64,000 bases of DNA from Chionis minor (Eukaryota; Chordata; Aves; Charadriiformes; Chionididae): positions 62,001 through 126,000 of the forward strand of contig VZSF01009117.1 of NCBI GenBank assembly GCA_013398295.1, in the 5' to 3' direction. The position numbers and the translations under genes are program-made. The notes beneath the pieces were generated by a model. That model was given only the letters and a program-made list of their open reading frames with translations, made no database searches and was not told the DNA's origin. Below are positions 36,290-50,152 of this stretch, one piece after another (positions within the stretch are counted from its first letter, which is position 1; every line of letters begins with the position of its first letter).

Positions 36290-36640
36290 ATTGTGTTGGC
36301 TCAAATTTGTTTTTTTAAGAGCTTTGTTGACTTCACAGCTGGTGTGTTGATACTTTCCATAACTCCACCACTTGGCAACAGATGCCTCTTACTTATGCAC
36401 AGATGCCGAGTATCCACCCAACCCTAACATTAGCCTTGTGTTTTGAACTAATTGGGCCAACACAGCTGTAATTAAGATTTGAATAATTAGAAAACTAACA
36501 TGATTATTTTCACAATTAATTCTTATATCAAATCATTACATTCTCTTCTGTACTATCCTGCGTAGCTTTCATTTCTTTGGGTCCTGCAAGTGCATCAGCT
36601 TTCTAAACAGTGGAATAAAAACATATTTTTCAGACAGTAT
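36290..36640. promoter_or_regulatory. Candidate conserved noncoding element
   Basis: Mixed-composition, non-repetitive sequence holds clustered homeodomain-type cores (taatta, aattag, ttaatt) and an E-box (cagctg) around 36440-36515. It has no open frame and no repeat signature. This resembles many vertebrate developmental enhancers, but conservation cannot be judged from one sequence. Confidence 0.2.
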
Positions 36641-39600
36641 TGATGACATTTTAAAGGGCTGGTTTCGCTCTGATTTTAAAGAGTTACAATGTATGATTGG
36701 ATTGATATTTCCTTTCATTCCATTTGCTCATTATGTGGATCCCTGTACAACCACCACAGAGGAAGAAAACCTGTATACAAGAATGAACGAGGATTTTTAA
36801 AAACAGCATGTGAATATACGTGGAGCCAGTGTAATAGAAAGATCATTAAGATGAGCTGATCTGACACATCCTATTTTATTCTTTTGACTCGGGGTCTGTT
36901 TTAAAATGATGGGTACTGGGGAGTAACTGTTAAGCAAAGGAATATAACTGAGGGGAAAGGAGAAGTCTCTTTTAAGTGGGGAAATAACAACTGTGGTACT
37001 TGCAAAGAATAGCAGACAGTCTGATTTTAGAGGACATAATTAAGAGAAGAAATAGTGGTAAATAAACAATTAAAAATTGAATGTGATTAGGAAATGTCTA
37101 TTCAAAGCATAAGGAATGTGTTGCTTTCAACATCCAAAGTATGTAAGGATAGGATGAATGTGTAAACAACTCATGCTTTGAGTATTAAACTAATTTTAAA
37201 CAATGCTCAAGATTTACCTGCCAGTAACATGCAAAATTAAGGTTTTCATGTATGTGTCTGCTCACCGAAATGCCACTTTTTTCTCAGATGCATTTACTAA
37301 CGTATATACACGATAAGAACTCTCTTATCCGCCAGTAAAAATCAACACTAGTTAAATTTTCATTCTTTGACATTAGAGAGACTTAGGACAATACAGAAGT
37401 AGTATTATAGCTGTATAGGAATATTAATCAGAAACAATTTAGAAAATCTATATTCTGTTTATAGAAAGTAAAAGCTAAATTTTTTTTTCTTTGGCATTCT
37501 AGATAATCTACCCAGTTATTGTCACAGTGCAGGAAGACTGATATTTTGAGTTAAAGAGATCACTTTTAGAATTAAGAATAGTGTTTCATATGATATATTT
37601 AAGAAATAGCTTTAATCTCGATTGTGTGTTAGGAAAAAAAAAGGAAAAGTTAAATGCATATTATCTGCAATTGTAATACAGTGCATACAGTTATGGAGAG
37701 GAGGGGAAATTTGTTGCACATAGAGTCTCTTGAACTAAATATTTATGTTTGCTAGTCTACTCCAGGTGTTTAAACCATGTTATTTGCACAGATATCTAAA
37801 CTTTCTTTAAAGGGCATTTCAGGAACATATTTATCAGGGAGAAGCTCTTCGTGAACAGGTTTAAAATAGAATAGTAAGTGTTAAATGGCAGCAGCCAGTA
37901 GCAGCTCAGCCTCCCCTGAGATAGCAGCAGTTCAGTTCCCCTGAGGCAGGAGAATGAGAAAAGGCTGTAATTACCGGCTGCCATTGTTAGTGAAAATAAA
38001 TATACTGTTTCCACATTCAAGAAGAAATTTAGCCTCAATCCCCGTTCTCCCACCAACTCCTTAATCCAAACTACAAATGTTTCTGTTTATGGCCAGGATA
38101 ATCCTCTGGGTTAATACCTGACATTAGGGCAATTTGTGATCACAAGCCAATCTCTTGTAAAAGTTTCTGTTAGGTGTTGTCAAGACAGTGACTCATTATT
38201 TCCTGAGGCACAGAAAAGGGAACAGGATCATAGGAAGCTGTGGAGGGAAACATGCCTCCCAGGAAGCAGTTATACTAGCCCACTACCTTTGGTCTGCTAA
38301 GTGGGGACAAAATGAAAGAAGGAAACAAACTCTTGACTTTTATGTTGGGCAGATGGAGCACTTTCCAAGTGTTGGGAAGAGAAGCCTCTCTGTGGGCAAC
38401 ACGAGGACAAAAGGAGACAAACCAAGTTAAATATTAAATGGCAAAGGAATATCAGCAGACAAAAAAAATCATTTCAGTACTGAAAAACTTCAATTTGTCC
38501 GAGCTAAAAAGCTCAACAACTGCTGAGAGCATCACACAAGTAATCACATCCTCACCTACTCTCAAATGGTCAGAGCTGCTGCACTATGCACCATATGGCA
38601 CTTCTTTGGCTTAATGAACCCTCAAAGAAGGAAGTTGTCCATTACTCAACATCCTGGCTACTGAATAATACTTCGACCCCAGACATAACAGTACAGTAGA
38701 AATCAAGATGTAATAGCTCTGAGACTTTGGCTTTGTTTAAACAATACACAAAGCTTCAAAGATCTCGTGAGCACTTATCAAATCTACTTGCTCAGTTAGA
38801 TTTTCTACTTCTATCAATCATATCTGGTGTACCTCACAACCATACTCAGATCCAGATCCTGTTGAGTAAAAGAAGGTTAAAGTGATTCTTCATCCAGGTT
38901 TGACTGATCTCAATCCTTTCTGTAAAACAATTTTGCCAGTTACATCTGTCGGTGGAGGTTTTTTTAACTCTGAGGCAATATACTGAGCAGAATCCACAAC
39001 TTCTTTCCATTGTGTAGCTAGCAAACACAAAATCTATTTTAATGAAATTAAAGCTAAATTATAGCTTTACTGCAGTTGGGCTGCTTTCACAATACCTTCC
39101 ATAAAACACAACATATTCTCTAAGAGGGATGAATAAGATTACTTGATTATAAATCTCTTTTCAATAGTTATCAAATAACATTTGGTTTCACAACAACCTT
39201 GAGAATTTTCACAATTTTGGAATATCAAATTCCAACATGCATGATACTATATTCTTAATATCTATGAGATTCAATATCTAAGTAATCATTTTAATTATTC
39301 AAATCACTAGTCAGAATTAGTTTCCCTTCCTGTGGCTGTGTTTTGCTTCAGTATCTCAGACATACATTTTTGCATAATAAAAAGAATAAGTATTAACGTT
39401 TTCATTTCTATACTTAATTATTTTCAGAAAGAAAAAAAATCAATATTTTAAACATAATTACTAGGAAAAACACTTAATATTGGGAAAGGCAAATATCACA
39501 TAGGACATTTGCAAAGAAACTGAAACTAAAACAATAATTTTGATTACTAACGTTTTCTATTTTGACAGAAGATATTTCTCTACTTCTTTATATTGTGTTT

Positions 39601-42600
39601 TGCCTTATATTCTACTCACAACATTTATCTTGGCGTTATGGTTCTCTCTGCCTTTTCAAATGTTTGCCTTAAGGGTACTGATGCTACTAAGAACATTATA
39701 TTTGGTAGATCTGCATTAAAAATCACTTATTTTTCCTGACAAGCTATTTAAAATACCACATCTATGCCTTATGAATTGCACTTTAAAATATATATCTATA
39801 CATCCTATGAAACCTAGACCCATCTGACTCAAGTTTCTTTCTTTGCACAAGTGCAATTTCTATTTGGGGAAATTATTGCTAAAGAGATATGAAGGAAACA
39901 TTCCAATACAAATACTGTTGTTCACTTTTACTGGGGAGGGAGCAAATATCCTATGAGAAAATTTAGAAGAATGACTCCTAAAATGACTAGTCTAGCAGTG
40001 GACATCAGTAATATCAGACCATTATTCTTCAAAAGTGAAATCTGAAAACAAGAAGGGCAGGAAAACCATGCAACACCAACAGCACTTGCACATTTTATAG
40101 CTTTAGATGGGACAAGACCTCCAGTTCTATTTCCTTAATTAATCACTTTTGCACAAGACATACAGACACAAAATCAGAGTCAGAGAATGATATATGCTGA
40201 AATATGCTTGGAAAGGATAAGAAACTATTTCTCTACCATCATATCTGTCCAAAGGTAACCTAAAGAACAGCTATTAGAAAGAGAAATGGAAAAGTTGCAT
40301 TCAAAAATTTTGGGGTGGGTCAGTTTGTATTTTGACCGGTACAGCCTGCAGTGGTAGAAATAACTGAGTTAGGCTGCATGCTAACCAGCTCCACCTATTC
40401 TTTATCAAATAAGTAAGATTATATCAAGTTAGATTTATGAAATCTCAGTTCTTAGTTAGAATCATCATCTGTTACTAGGTATCTGAACAACATGAACTTA
40501 GTTCTTAGACTTGGCAGAAGACATGCATATATATAGAAATAGTTGTGAGAACTTCCATTCAAGAGAAAATTTAAACATAGCATTCTGCCATTCTTACCTG
40601 AACTACCAACCCTACGCATGTAATTACAGTAAGGGCTCTGTAGCCACCAGGCAAAGAGAAATGAATGGTAATTCTGGTTGTTCAGCATCCCCCTTCTAAC
40701 CCCTCCACAGAACTGCAACAGCAACATTTACAAAGATTGTTAAGTGTGTGAGATTTCCTATTTAAAATATTCATGCTCATTGATCACAAATAGGGCAAAA
40801 AAATGTCATACAGTTATTACAGAAAAAGTGAGTTGATTAAAAAAGAGTGACCTTTAAAAAACATTTGCAAAAAACACATATTGTTTGTTGGAAGACAATG
40901 CCCCAAGGAGTTCCACAAAGTGTCAAAAAAACCCCCAAAAAACCCCAAACCAAATAAACAAACCAACCCACCCAGTTTAAATAACAAGCTTAGAGAAAAA
41001 TACTTCTAGAGGATTTTTTTTTTAACTTTACCTATTAAAGGCATCCAGATGTTTGCCCTGATGGCTGTGCTCCATTCTGCCATATATAGTATCTCCTCTA
41101 CACTCGTCATAGGATTACTCATGTTCTTGGCTGCTGGAATTCAAATATGTCCTTGACTGATACATTTTGGGTCTCAGGGTGTGAAAGAGTGACGGGTAAT
41201 TGCTATATACTACATCTGATGGGTAATTCAGTGCGTGATTGAAGTCCAGTGATGGACCTGAATTTAGTTTCTTATATGTTCTGTGCACCAGACAAGGGAC
41301 ATTTTCATTCCAAATAATAATAAAAAAAGGGAGGCGGGGAAGGAGATGAGGACACATGAGGACAAATGCAGAATAAAGTGATGGTGCCTGAAAATTTCAA
41401 TCAATTTATATGCAGTGAGGACCTAAAAAAGGGATAGAAGTCTTTACATTCAATCACAAAACCATCAGAGAAATGATACTCTTCAAAAAGCATATTAATT
41501 AGCAAGTTCATTTGAGTGTTTTTCTTATCAACACGTACTTTCTCAACATCACCTCTTAATCTCTGTATTCATTATGACATGCACTTTCCAGCAGGAGCCA
41601 GGTATATCACATTTTATATCTTTATTTATTTTGACATACGTCCTCCTTCAATTAAGAGTTCAGAGGTAGAAGGGCTAAATTACCAAAAGATCTGTTTCAT
41701 AGAAAACCTGTCTGACACCCACTGTCAGGCACAAGGGCTTTTTTTGTTTTGGTTTGGTTTTTGTTTTGGTTTTTTTTCTTCTTTTTCTTACACTGGTGTA
41801 AATCAGGACTTCTGTAACATCTGTTTAGATTTCCAGTGAGGTAGATCCACTATTTTACACAGAAAAGGGATAAGAAGTGTTACTTGTGAAAGGGAATGTA
41901 ATGAATTTATATTCTGTTTTATCAAGAGATAAAGTTAAATATCTAAAATTTGAATGAACAAGTACCAAGATTATTAACAACATTATAGGAATAAATGCAA
42001 AGACTGATAACAAGCAAAGATACAAGTTTCCTAAATGGAAATGAAATACTTTTCATTTTGTTGTACAATTAACACTCCATTTTAATGACTGAAATATTAC
42101 TTGAACTTGAAGAGTTTTTACAGTAAGCTTGTTACAACTAAATTTGAGTGAATTCAGATTCAGCAGAATGGTTTCATAATCAAATCTCTAGACAAAATAT
42201 TGAGTAAAAATCTGCTCAGACTGCTCATGACAATGGAAATCTAGTCAAGAAATACTAAGTTTTAGCTTTTCTTCACGATCCAAGTATTCTTAGAAAACTG
42301 TCATTAAACTGTACTATCTGGTATATTTTTGCCATTTAACAACGTTGGGTTTATTTGCAGTATTTACTAAAACAGGAAAAATGAACCATGGGATGGAGCT
42401 AATTTTTTTTCCCTTTAGATTATATATATATATTACAAGTATAAAACAGATATATGAAAGTGTGTAACATGCACACACAGAGTCAGTACGCCTGAGGACA
42501 CAATGCCAAGAAGGTTATTCTTAATAAATATACTTTGTGGTCTTTATATAGGCTTTTAAGAGAGTTGCTTTAACTGCCATCTCAAATCCATATACAGAAA

Positions 42601-45600
42601 CACTCTGTGTGTATATATATATACATATATATAAATGTTCGAAGGGGACTGAAGAAGATAAAGAAGCATAAGGGAACTCAGAACCTAGGTCACCAGTTCA
42701 AACCAAGCCCTGTAGGTACTGGCTGAACGGCATAAACAACCCAAAATCTTTGTGAAATTAATAAATGGACACAGAAAACTGTTTAGCAAATGTGTATCTG
42801 CATTTACAATTACATTTAACACTTGCTGGCAGCCTTCAGAGAACAGCAGTTAAGAACCTACCTGATGCTTATAGACTCTAAATGACCTAGGTCAAAAAAC
42901 TGGATTTTGGGATCAGTGCTGTAGCACGTTGTTGATCAAGAAAGGTCAGAAGTCTTGTGTGGTTTCTGGAAAAGGAGTGGGTTTGCATCCTATTTGCCTT
43001 TACTGGGGAAAAAAAGTAATAAAAGAATTTCAAATGTTTTTCTAACCAAGTCAGCCACAACTGTATTTGGTGTGCTGGACATAGTATTAATGTGGTCAGT
43101 GAGTAAATGTAAGCATGAAAGCAATAATAAATCCAATCCAAATTTGGAAACAAAACATCATCATCCAAGTCATTTAATTGAGTATTTATCATCTGTTTTG
43201 GAGACTGTTCTGAATATACTGTACTCTGGAAGTTGAAGGACAACATCATGCTGATACCGAAAAATAAAATTTTTAAACTTAAATGAAAGCACGTAATGGT
43301 GAGTTAGATGCTTAGATACTTTCTTATTTTGAATCTCAGACCTATACATTTCTTAAGAATGTCTCGATAAAAGTTTCCAGTCTGAGCTGTGATTACGGGT
43401 CTGGGCCATTCAGCACAACACCACAGAGATGGACTTCAGCACCCACAGAGTCCAAATCGCACTCTGCTCTGACACAGGACTGTAAACATAGATTACATTA
43501 TACATATGTCAACCAATGCGGTCATTGTCTTAAAAAATATTGACAACGGCAGCAGAAATATGCCCCTCCAGCCCCAGAACTCTCTGGTGTACATCAACAA
43601 GTTTGATCTTCACAGGAAGTCTCTCTTCACCCTCAAAACTGAAGTGATACATTTGACAGAAAATGAAACACTGCTGCTCTTAAAATAATCTGACCAAGTA
43701 TTTTAGCTCCAATCTGGCAGGGAGAAAAAGAAGAGTCTTTAAATGATCCATTGTGAAATTAGCATTGTAAAACATACACCTTTGACTTCTGCTAAATACC
43801 GAGTCCGCTAATAAATACAGCAATGTAGGTTTGTATTTTACTTTGATACAGGAATTATCTACATGAAAGTTTTTTTTTTACCCCTCAATTTAGCAGGATT
43901 GAAGGTTCAACAAGAAAACATACTAAAGGTTCCTCCCTCTCAAAACACAACAGAAGCTTCAAAGCTTTGCTACAAAATTATTGCCTCCACAAATATTCAT
44001 CCTGTGACACACCCCAAACTCAATGTCTTCAGTGAGTTACATCTCTGCAAAACAAGTGGACCTTAGTGGAAGTTTCTACTGATACAAAAATAAGGTAAGG
44101 TTTGAAACTCATTCTTTAATATGGTGCATCTATGACAAAAAGCGATGAAAAGAGAAGCCAGGAAAAATGTAGTAGCAAACACTACATTTACTTCTAAGTC
44201 AACTAATTATGAGTCTGAGAAGTCATCCAGAAAGTGCAACTTTTACAGTGACTTGAAAATAACAACCCCTAAAAATATGCTTATAATTTACATATTTGCA
44301 AACATATATAAGTATATACATAGCAATATATGTTTCTTTTTAACCATAAGGTATGTTTTTGCAAGAACAATGACAACCTGAGGTGTCCGAGTTAAGCTTT
44401 GCAGAGCTTTGTTTCCATGAATCAGTTAAGAGTATGCAATTTCTGTAGTGTAGACACACACATAGACTCCAAAGCTGCAAACAGAACCCTTGAACCCTCT
44501 CTTACTGTGCTAGTTACTTACTGTATGCTGAGATACAGCCCCTGACACAAGAAGTGTACAATCTAAAACAATTAAAAATACAGAAAAAGGGGATAAACAG
44601 ATGGTGAGCATTGCAGCACATCTATCCCATTCATGTGAGTACTGGAGTGTTTTCAGAGCAGTTTCTGTTTCAATTAAAAAGAAAAATTTACACAGGTGGA
44701 CCAAGTAAGAAAAGCTGTGTCCTTGTAGTATCAAAGGGAAAAAATGGATGGGAAAGAGATCAAGCTTTACATCGTGGTAGGTGAAGAAAAGGAAAAGAAA
44801 GAAAGAGGGAGAATGCAGAGGAACTGAAGGAAAAGAAACACAAAACATTAGGAAGAAAAAGCAGCTATACAAAGAGGAACACGCTACACAGAAGAGCAAG
44901 AATAAGCGCTCAAGAAACAGACTATGAAAACAGAAGAAGCAGAGTTCACAACAGTCTGGTGAGACACAATGGTCTTGCTAGGAAAGCTGATGTTAGTTCT
45001 CCAATGCATGTTAATAACATAGGGCTTGAAAAGCCGCCCTTTCTGGTAAAGCAAATTCCCATACATCTTTGAGAAAGGAAACTGGGGAAACTCACTAACC
45101 CTTGAAGATATTCTATTTCACTCTCACTCTTTCCTCTTGAAATGACATAATATCTCTCTTTACGTTACATTATCTAGATTGTTAACTATAGTTGTTAAGA
45201 GTTGTTTTCTTTTACATGCATCACTATCGCTGTTTTAGCAGGACTGTTCCTTGCTGCTCTATGGTTGGTTTTATGTCAGCTTTCAGAGAGCTCCCTTTGG
45301 TTTACCCTTTTCCAAACCTCACTTTAATAAATTTCCTTAAAAAGCTCCTAAAATATTAAAGAATTAACATCAAATGCTAATCTTCAATGCAGTTAGGCCA
45401 GATAGCAATCGTACTCCTCTGTCAGTAATAATAAAACATAGCTCAAGGCAAAAAAAATTAACACTGGCCTCATTCAAAGAACTTGAAATATCTGAAATAA
45501 AGCTGAACTCTGCGTACAGCTATACATTTAATGCTATTTTCATATGGCTTCAGAGTAAAAAAAAAAAAAAAAAAAGAAAAAAAGAAAGGAAAAAAGGTCC

Positions 45601-47769
45601 AAGAGGGAAATAGGCTATACTGATGTGTCTTCCACTGCCTTCTTGTGTAACCTGTGTTCCTATGTTGACCAAGTCTGAAAAGCTTTAGTGAATCAGATGC
45701 CCCAAATTATTTGTTTAATGAGGCATGATATTTCCCGTACTGCTGAGGTCATTTTTGGACCATCACTACATATGAAGAAGACCACAATCTACCAACGGAA
45801 CAGATCAGAAAATAATTGTAACATTATCGTCTATTTTTATCAAACCATGAAGAAAAACAGCATTTCTTTGTGTTTGGTGAACTGACATCTCATACACTCT
45901 CTGAGGCTAGCACACCCAAAAGTAAGTGCTCTTCACTTACAAGCAGATAGAACATCTGATCTTGTAAAATAATAATAGAGATGTAAGTACGTTTGTAAGA
46001 CTTGTTTAGAAACCCACAGATGCACTGCCATGAATGCCTGATTTATTTATTTTTTACTTACAGCAACAGCTTTGTGAGACAAAAGGGGAACAGAGCCATC
46101 ATGTCAAACAATGTTTGTAGTCAGTCCTTGTGAAAGACTGGAACAGAGGTTCCTGCTATTTGTATGTAACCTGGGTGTCTGCAACTGCACAGAAACTGTT
46201 TACACGGAAATTTTTCCATGCAGCGCATTAAGTTATTGTCTTTCAAGTTTTTTTTTTAATGAATACTCTGATGTGTTTTAATGAATACTAATTATGCTGA
46301 GAAACAATTGATTATTCATGAAAGAAAAAAAGTGAAGACAGGTATAATGGGAGCTGATTTGTGCATTCAAATATTTCTACCCTGGTTGAGACTTACACCT
46401 CTGGGTGGAAGAAACACAAAACTTAGGAAACATCATATTAGCGTACCATGAAAAAGAAGTGAACCATATGCTACACCAAAATGAGGATCAGTGTCTGTAA
46501 TTTCTTCCACAACCAACTTCCTTTCCAAGAAAACAGTGGACACATTGAGCCACCATTGTAAAAAACCATCACTTTCAGAAATAATTTTCAAGGAGAATAT
46601 ATACTGGTAGACAGTTAAAACTGTCAGCATTCTTAGTACATTCCCACAAAACCTCAGGTCATTTTCCCATATACTTATGTTTTTGTGAGAAAGAGAACTA
46701 GGTATTTCTCACTGAAGAAGCTAATGGAATAAGTAACAAACCTGCAGGTAACCAACATTACCCTGAATTGTTCTTTGGGGAGGAGGGAGGAGGCGGAAGG
46801 GAGGAGTAGAGTGGGGCAGGAGCTTGGGATGGAGATTTTTAGGATGAAAAAAGCCCCTCCATATTGAGTAGCTGAGCTTTTAATGCAAGATATAGGGCTA
46901 TGAATTGTATTACCAACATTGGATGATAACCAATGAAACAGATATTTAATGACAGCAAACAGTATTGGCTGAAAAAAAGCAGTGCTATTAATTCACACTT
47001 TTATAAACTGCCTAGGAGTTATACATCTGTTGAAGACAGCAAGATTTGAAATCAGTTAATTTTCCATTGATCTTTTCTCCCAATTATGACAGATTTTTTT
47101 TAAACACAATGTGTTTATTTCTGCGGGCAAGAGAAAGAACACAGACATGTTTAATAAGACATATCTTAATTCAGTCCCTTACAGTATTAAAAAGTTTGCG
47201 CTGTTTACTACCTCCTTAATTACGTTCCCTGATAGCATAGCTATTAAGTGTGCACTTGACTGAGATTATTAAATTCAGTTCACTTTCGACATTTTAGGGT
47301 GGATACAGCACAGGTACACTGGGTCATCTAACTCCAGGCTGTGTAAGCATCCCTGACTTTTTCTTATTAATCATTTAATCTTTTCAAGAGAGCTTCCCTC
47401 ATCTACTCTCTTTTTTCTTTCCAGATAAAGATCTTCAATCATAAATCTATTTCTTTGGATATGCCACACTTTCTACCACCCCATGAAAAATACGTCCTCT
47501 CCTTCTTCAATCAAACACTACTTCCCCCCCACCCACCCCCCAGCAACTACCAATTTAATTTTCTGTCCACTCGCATTGAACCAGCACCCCCATTCATCCT
47601 TATTCCTCTACAGAACTGCTAATCCTGTGAAAGCAACTATCCAAACCCCACCAGCCTCCCATCCAGTACAACATTTCACACTCCAGTCACAGCCCTCGGT
47701 CTGACGGTAACCTGGAAAGCTGCACGCATACCCTTGACTCTCGTTTCAAAAATCCCTTTCTGTCTCATT
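36641..47769. other. Long unique AT-rich stretch, no gene seen
   Basis: More than 11 kb without a recognisable gene or transposon. Frames of 107-129 codons (41516-41839 plus, 42887-43249 minus, 44510-44899 minus) lie in pyrimidine-rich or random sequence and show no domain. Simple-sequence spots are GT-rich 41735-41790, AT dinucleotide runs at 42421-42434 and 42612-42634, an A19 run at 45557-45575, and a G-rich patch at 46776-46830. This is probably intronic or intergenic. Confidence 0.6.
45557..45597 (+). repeat. A-rich tract with A19 run
   Basis: Nineteen A residues are followed by further A-rich sequence. An aataaa lies about 60 bases upstream, which could suggest a retroposed transcript tail, but the spacing is long and no gene-like sequence precedes it. 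Confidence 0.85.
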
Positions 47770-48180
47770 TAAATGCCACGGGACTTTGAAGCCTGGCGTC
47801 TACGAGTTCCTGCTTGCGAAGGAACGACGCTTCTCATTCGGAATGAAGTTTTACCATGACATACTTTTGCTTTCCAGCTGCTGTGCTTCCTCAAAGCAAG
47901 CACAAAGGGGGAAAGCGCGCTTGCCTTTCCTCCTGCCTTCTCGCACCCCTGCACATTTCTAACGTGTTTTTTTCAAGCTTCAGGGAAGCACCGGAGTGGC
48001 AGTAACTGCGACCACTCATAAGCCACCGCTTCAAACCTGCATCCCTCCAGAGTGGAGTTCCAGGCTGGGACACTTGTCTCCGTGCCCAGCCCTCTCCTGG
48101 CACTCGGCGCGGGCTCCCTTGCTGCAGTGCAGGCTGTCGGTTTGCTCAGTGTGAACTTTCCATGCAGAAATCCGGCGAGA
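47770..48180. promoter_or_regulatory. CpG-rich patch, possible promoter region
   Basis: More than twenty CpG dinucleotides occur here (for example agcgcgcttg, ctcggcgcgggct, tccggcgaga, gaacgacgct). CpG is rare elsewhere in the window except in parts of the CR1s. GC content is visibly higher than in the flanks, and there is no CR1 similarity. It lies just downstream (minus-strand sense) of a candidate exon with good splice sites, so it could mark a promoter and first intron. Which strand it would serve is undecided. Open frames on both strands (60-77 codons) have no domain. Confidence 0.45.
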
Positions 48181-48209
48181 TGCAGTCAGCCAGATAAAGC
48201 AGCACTTAC

Positions 48210-48353
48210 CTTAAGTGAAATCTTTTCTCTGGTAAAGCTGGAGCATCAGTCAAATCAACAGTGATTCTGGGGTAAGCTAAGTTTCAATCAACACCCTCCG
48301 TGTAGCTGCATACTGCTGTGCCTTTTTTTTGTGGACGTTGAACTCTTCACTGT
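48210..48353 (-). other. Candidate noncoding (UTR or lncRNA) exon, minus strand
   Basis: On the minus strand a long pyrimidine tract (tttctctctctctccttt) ends in ag at 48354-48355. After 144 bases it is followed by aag|gtaagt, an essentially perfect donor starting at 48209. The enclosed sequence has stops in all three frames (for example ttgattgaaacttag), so it would be a 5' UTR or lncRNA exon. The adjacent CpG-rich patch supports a transcription start in the area. I do not recognise the gene. Confidence 0.35.
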
Positions 48354-50152
48354 CTAAAGGAGAGAGAGAGAAAGATAAGCTGAAATCCTCAGAGGCTCCC
48401 AGGGAGTGAGAGAAGAGGCACCAAAGCGATGTTTCTTAACATGAGCTTCTCAGCAAGCGTGCTCAGGTCTGGAAGATCGTGTAACTGCTGTGATAGGCTC
48501 CTGTCATGTCCCCTGAGCCGTGAGATGATCGTTGACCTGATTAGCTCTGAACACTCCCTACATGCAGAGAAAGCACTGAGATGATTGGTGGGTCGCGAGG
48601 GAATTGGGAAAGGCACCAGGGCCGCTTGGGAATCTTCATTCTTCCAGACTAATGGATGTGCTGCAGCTGAGGCTGTAATTTGCGAGGAGGTTGTGCACAA
48701 TGTTAACCATCTGAGGACTTAAACAAATGTGCTTTCGCATGCTGTTTCTCAAGGTGCACCAGCATTCTAGGAAGGGTAAAGCCGAGTAATTAGAGGGTGA
48801 TGTAGCCGTTTCGTAATACAAGGCTCACTGAATGAGATGTTCTGTAAACTGAGAGATAATGTGGATTCATACATTTGTCTCTGACCCTGGAGACAACAGC
48901 AGTTAATGGGTAGAATAAGTGAAATTAGCATGGTGGGCTCATGTTAGCCCCCAGATGGCAATCAATCACCATGGAAAGAAACAGAAAAGAACAACAAAAC
49001 CCAAACAGGCTGCAATTATTTAACAAGTGTATGTGGCAATTTAAATAAAATGTAGAGAAAGAATGTTCAATCAGCACAGAAAGGACTCTTCAACATAGAG
49101 ATAAGATCAGTAGCAAAGCACAACAATACAAGTTCTTTTCTATGTTTGCAGTAGAGGGAAAAAACAACAAGGAATGCATTTAAAGGACCTAATTTGCCTT
49201 TCACTTATACTGATACAAATAAACCTATTAAAGATGACAGTTTAAATTTAGATGGAAAAAAAAAAAAGCGCAGAGTGAAAGAAGAGTGAGGTGTATTTGT
49301 TACCTGGTTTTGGTTCTAGAGTATCATGGAAACTAGATTTTTGTGTACCAAGCATTCAGGCTTATGTAGTCAAATGAGTTCCGCCAAAGTATGTCAACTT
49401 TTATGACTATCCTCATCTGCTATTTTCCTGCTTCTTGGACAACAATTATGGCAGTAGCCAGTTGACTCAATTTTACATTCAGATTTATCCATGGGAGGAG
49501 CAGTTTGTGAGTTCACAGAATGACATATTTAGTAGTGATGGTCTGAGGCACCAATATACAGTGGACAATTTTTTTTTTTTTTGATAGCAACTAAAGAAGA
49601 AGATTGTGAACCTGTAAAAGCAATGTTAGTTCGTAGGTAGTTACTGTAGGCTACTCTATGAATGCTGAAACAAAGACAATCATAAAGATACACTAAAATT
49701 CTCACTCTTGTTTATTTACTTTGGGTGTGGTTTTATCCAATTTTCAGGTAAATTAGTATAATTTTAGTATGATAAGCAATGAAAAAAACCATTTTTAAGT
49801 TGTTAAGTAAATAGCAGAATAAATGGATTGCATATTTACTTACTGAAGGCATTCACATTAGAAATATTATTATAGAGAAAACAGTATCATGTGACTTAGA
49901 TCACTCAGAAGTAACCAGAAAATTTTGTATCTCCCATTTCTTTAGCAAGACACAGAAGACAATGATTTCTCACCTTAACTTCAGTCATCCTGACTGTAAT
50001 GCCTGAGAAACAGGCAATGAATTTAAGGGCCTCGTGTTCCCACTACAGTCAGTAGGAAGACACTGACTTTTCTACCCTAACAGTGGTAGATATATAATTG
50101 TCATGATCCTCCTTTGGAAGCACCCCTATCTTCCCACCAATCAAAAGCTCCT
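48354..50152. other. Unique DNA upstream of candidate exon, no gene seen
   Basis: 48390-48960 is mixed-composition, non-repetitive sequence that could hold regulatory elements. Beyond that it is AT-rich with a T14 run at 49569-49582. The 103-codon minus-strand frame at 48389-48700 has no recognisable feature. Confidence 0.55.

Noticed and set aside
42887..43249. Minus-strand 120-codon frame
   Set aside because: No domain, overlapped by an equally open frame on the plus strand; looks random.
44510..44899. Minus-strand 129-codon hydrophobic frame
   Set aside because: Phe/Leu/Ser-rich translation of a pyrimidine-rich strand; no motif and no splice context.
45480..45597. Processed pseudogene with poly(A) tail
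   Set aside because: aataaa lies too far from the A-run and no coding similarity precedes it; CR1 rarely mobilises polyadenylated mRNAs.
46776..46830. G-quadruplex in G-rich patch
   Set aside because: G-runs are short and loops long; weak candidate only.
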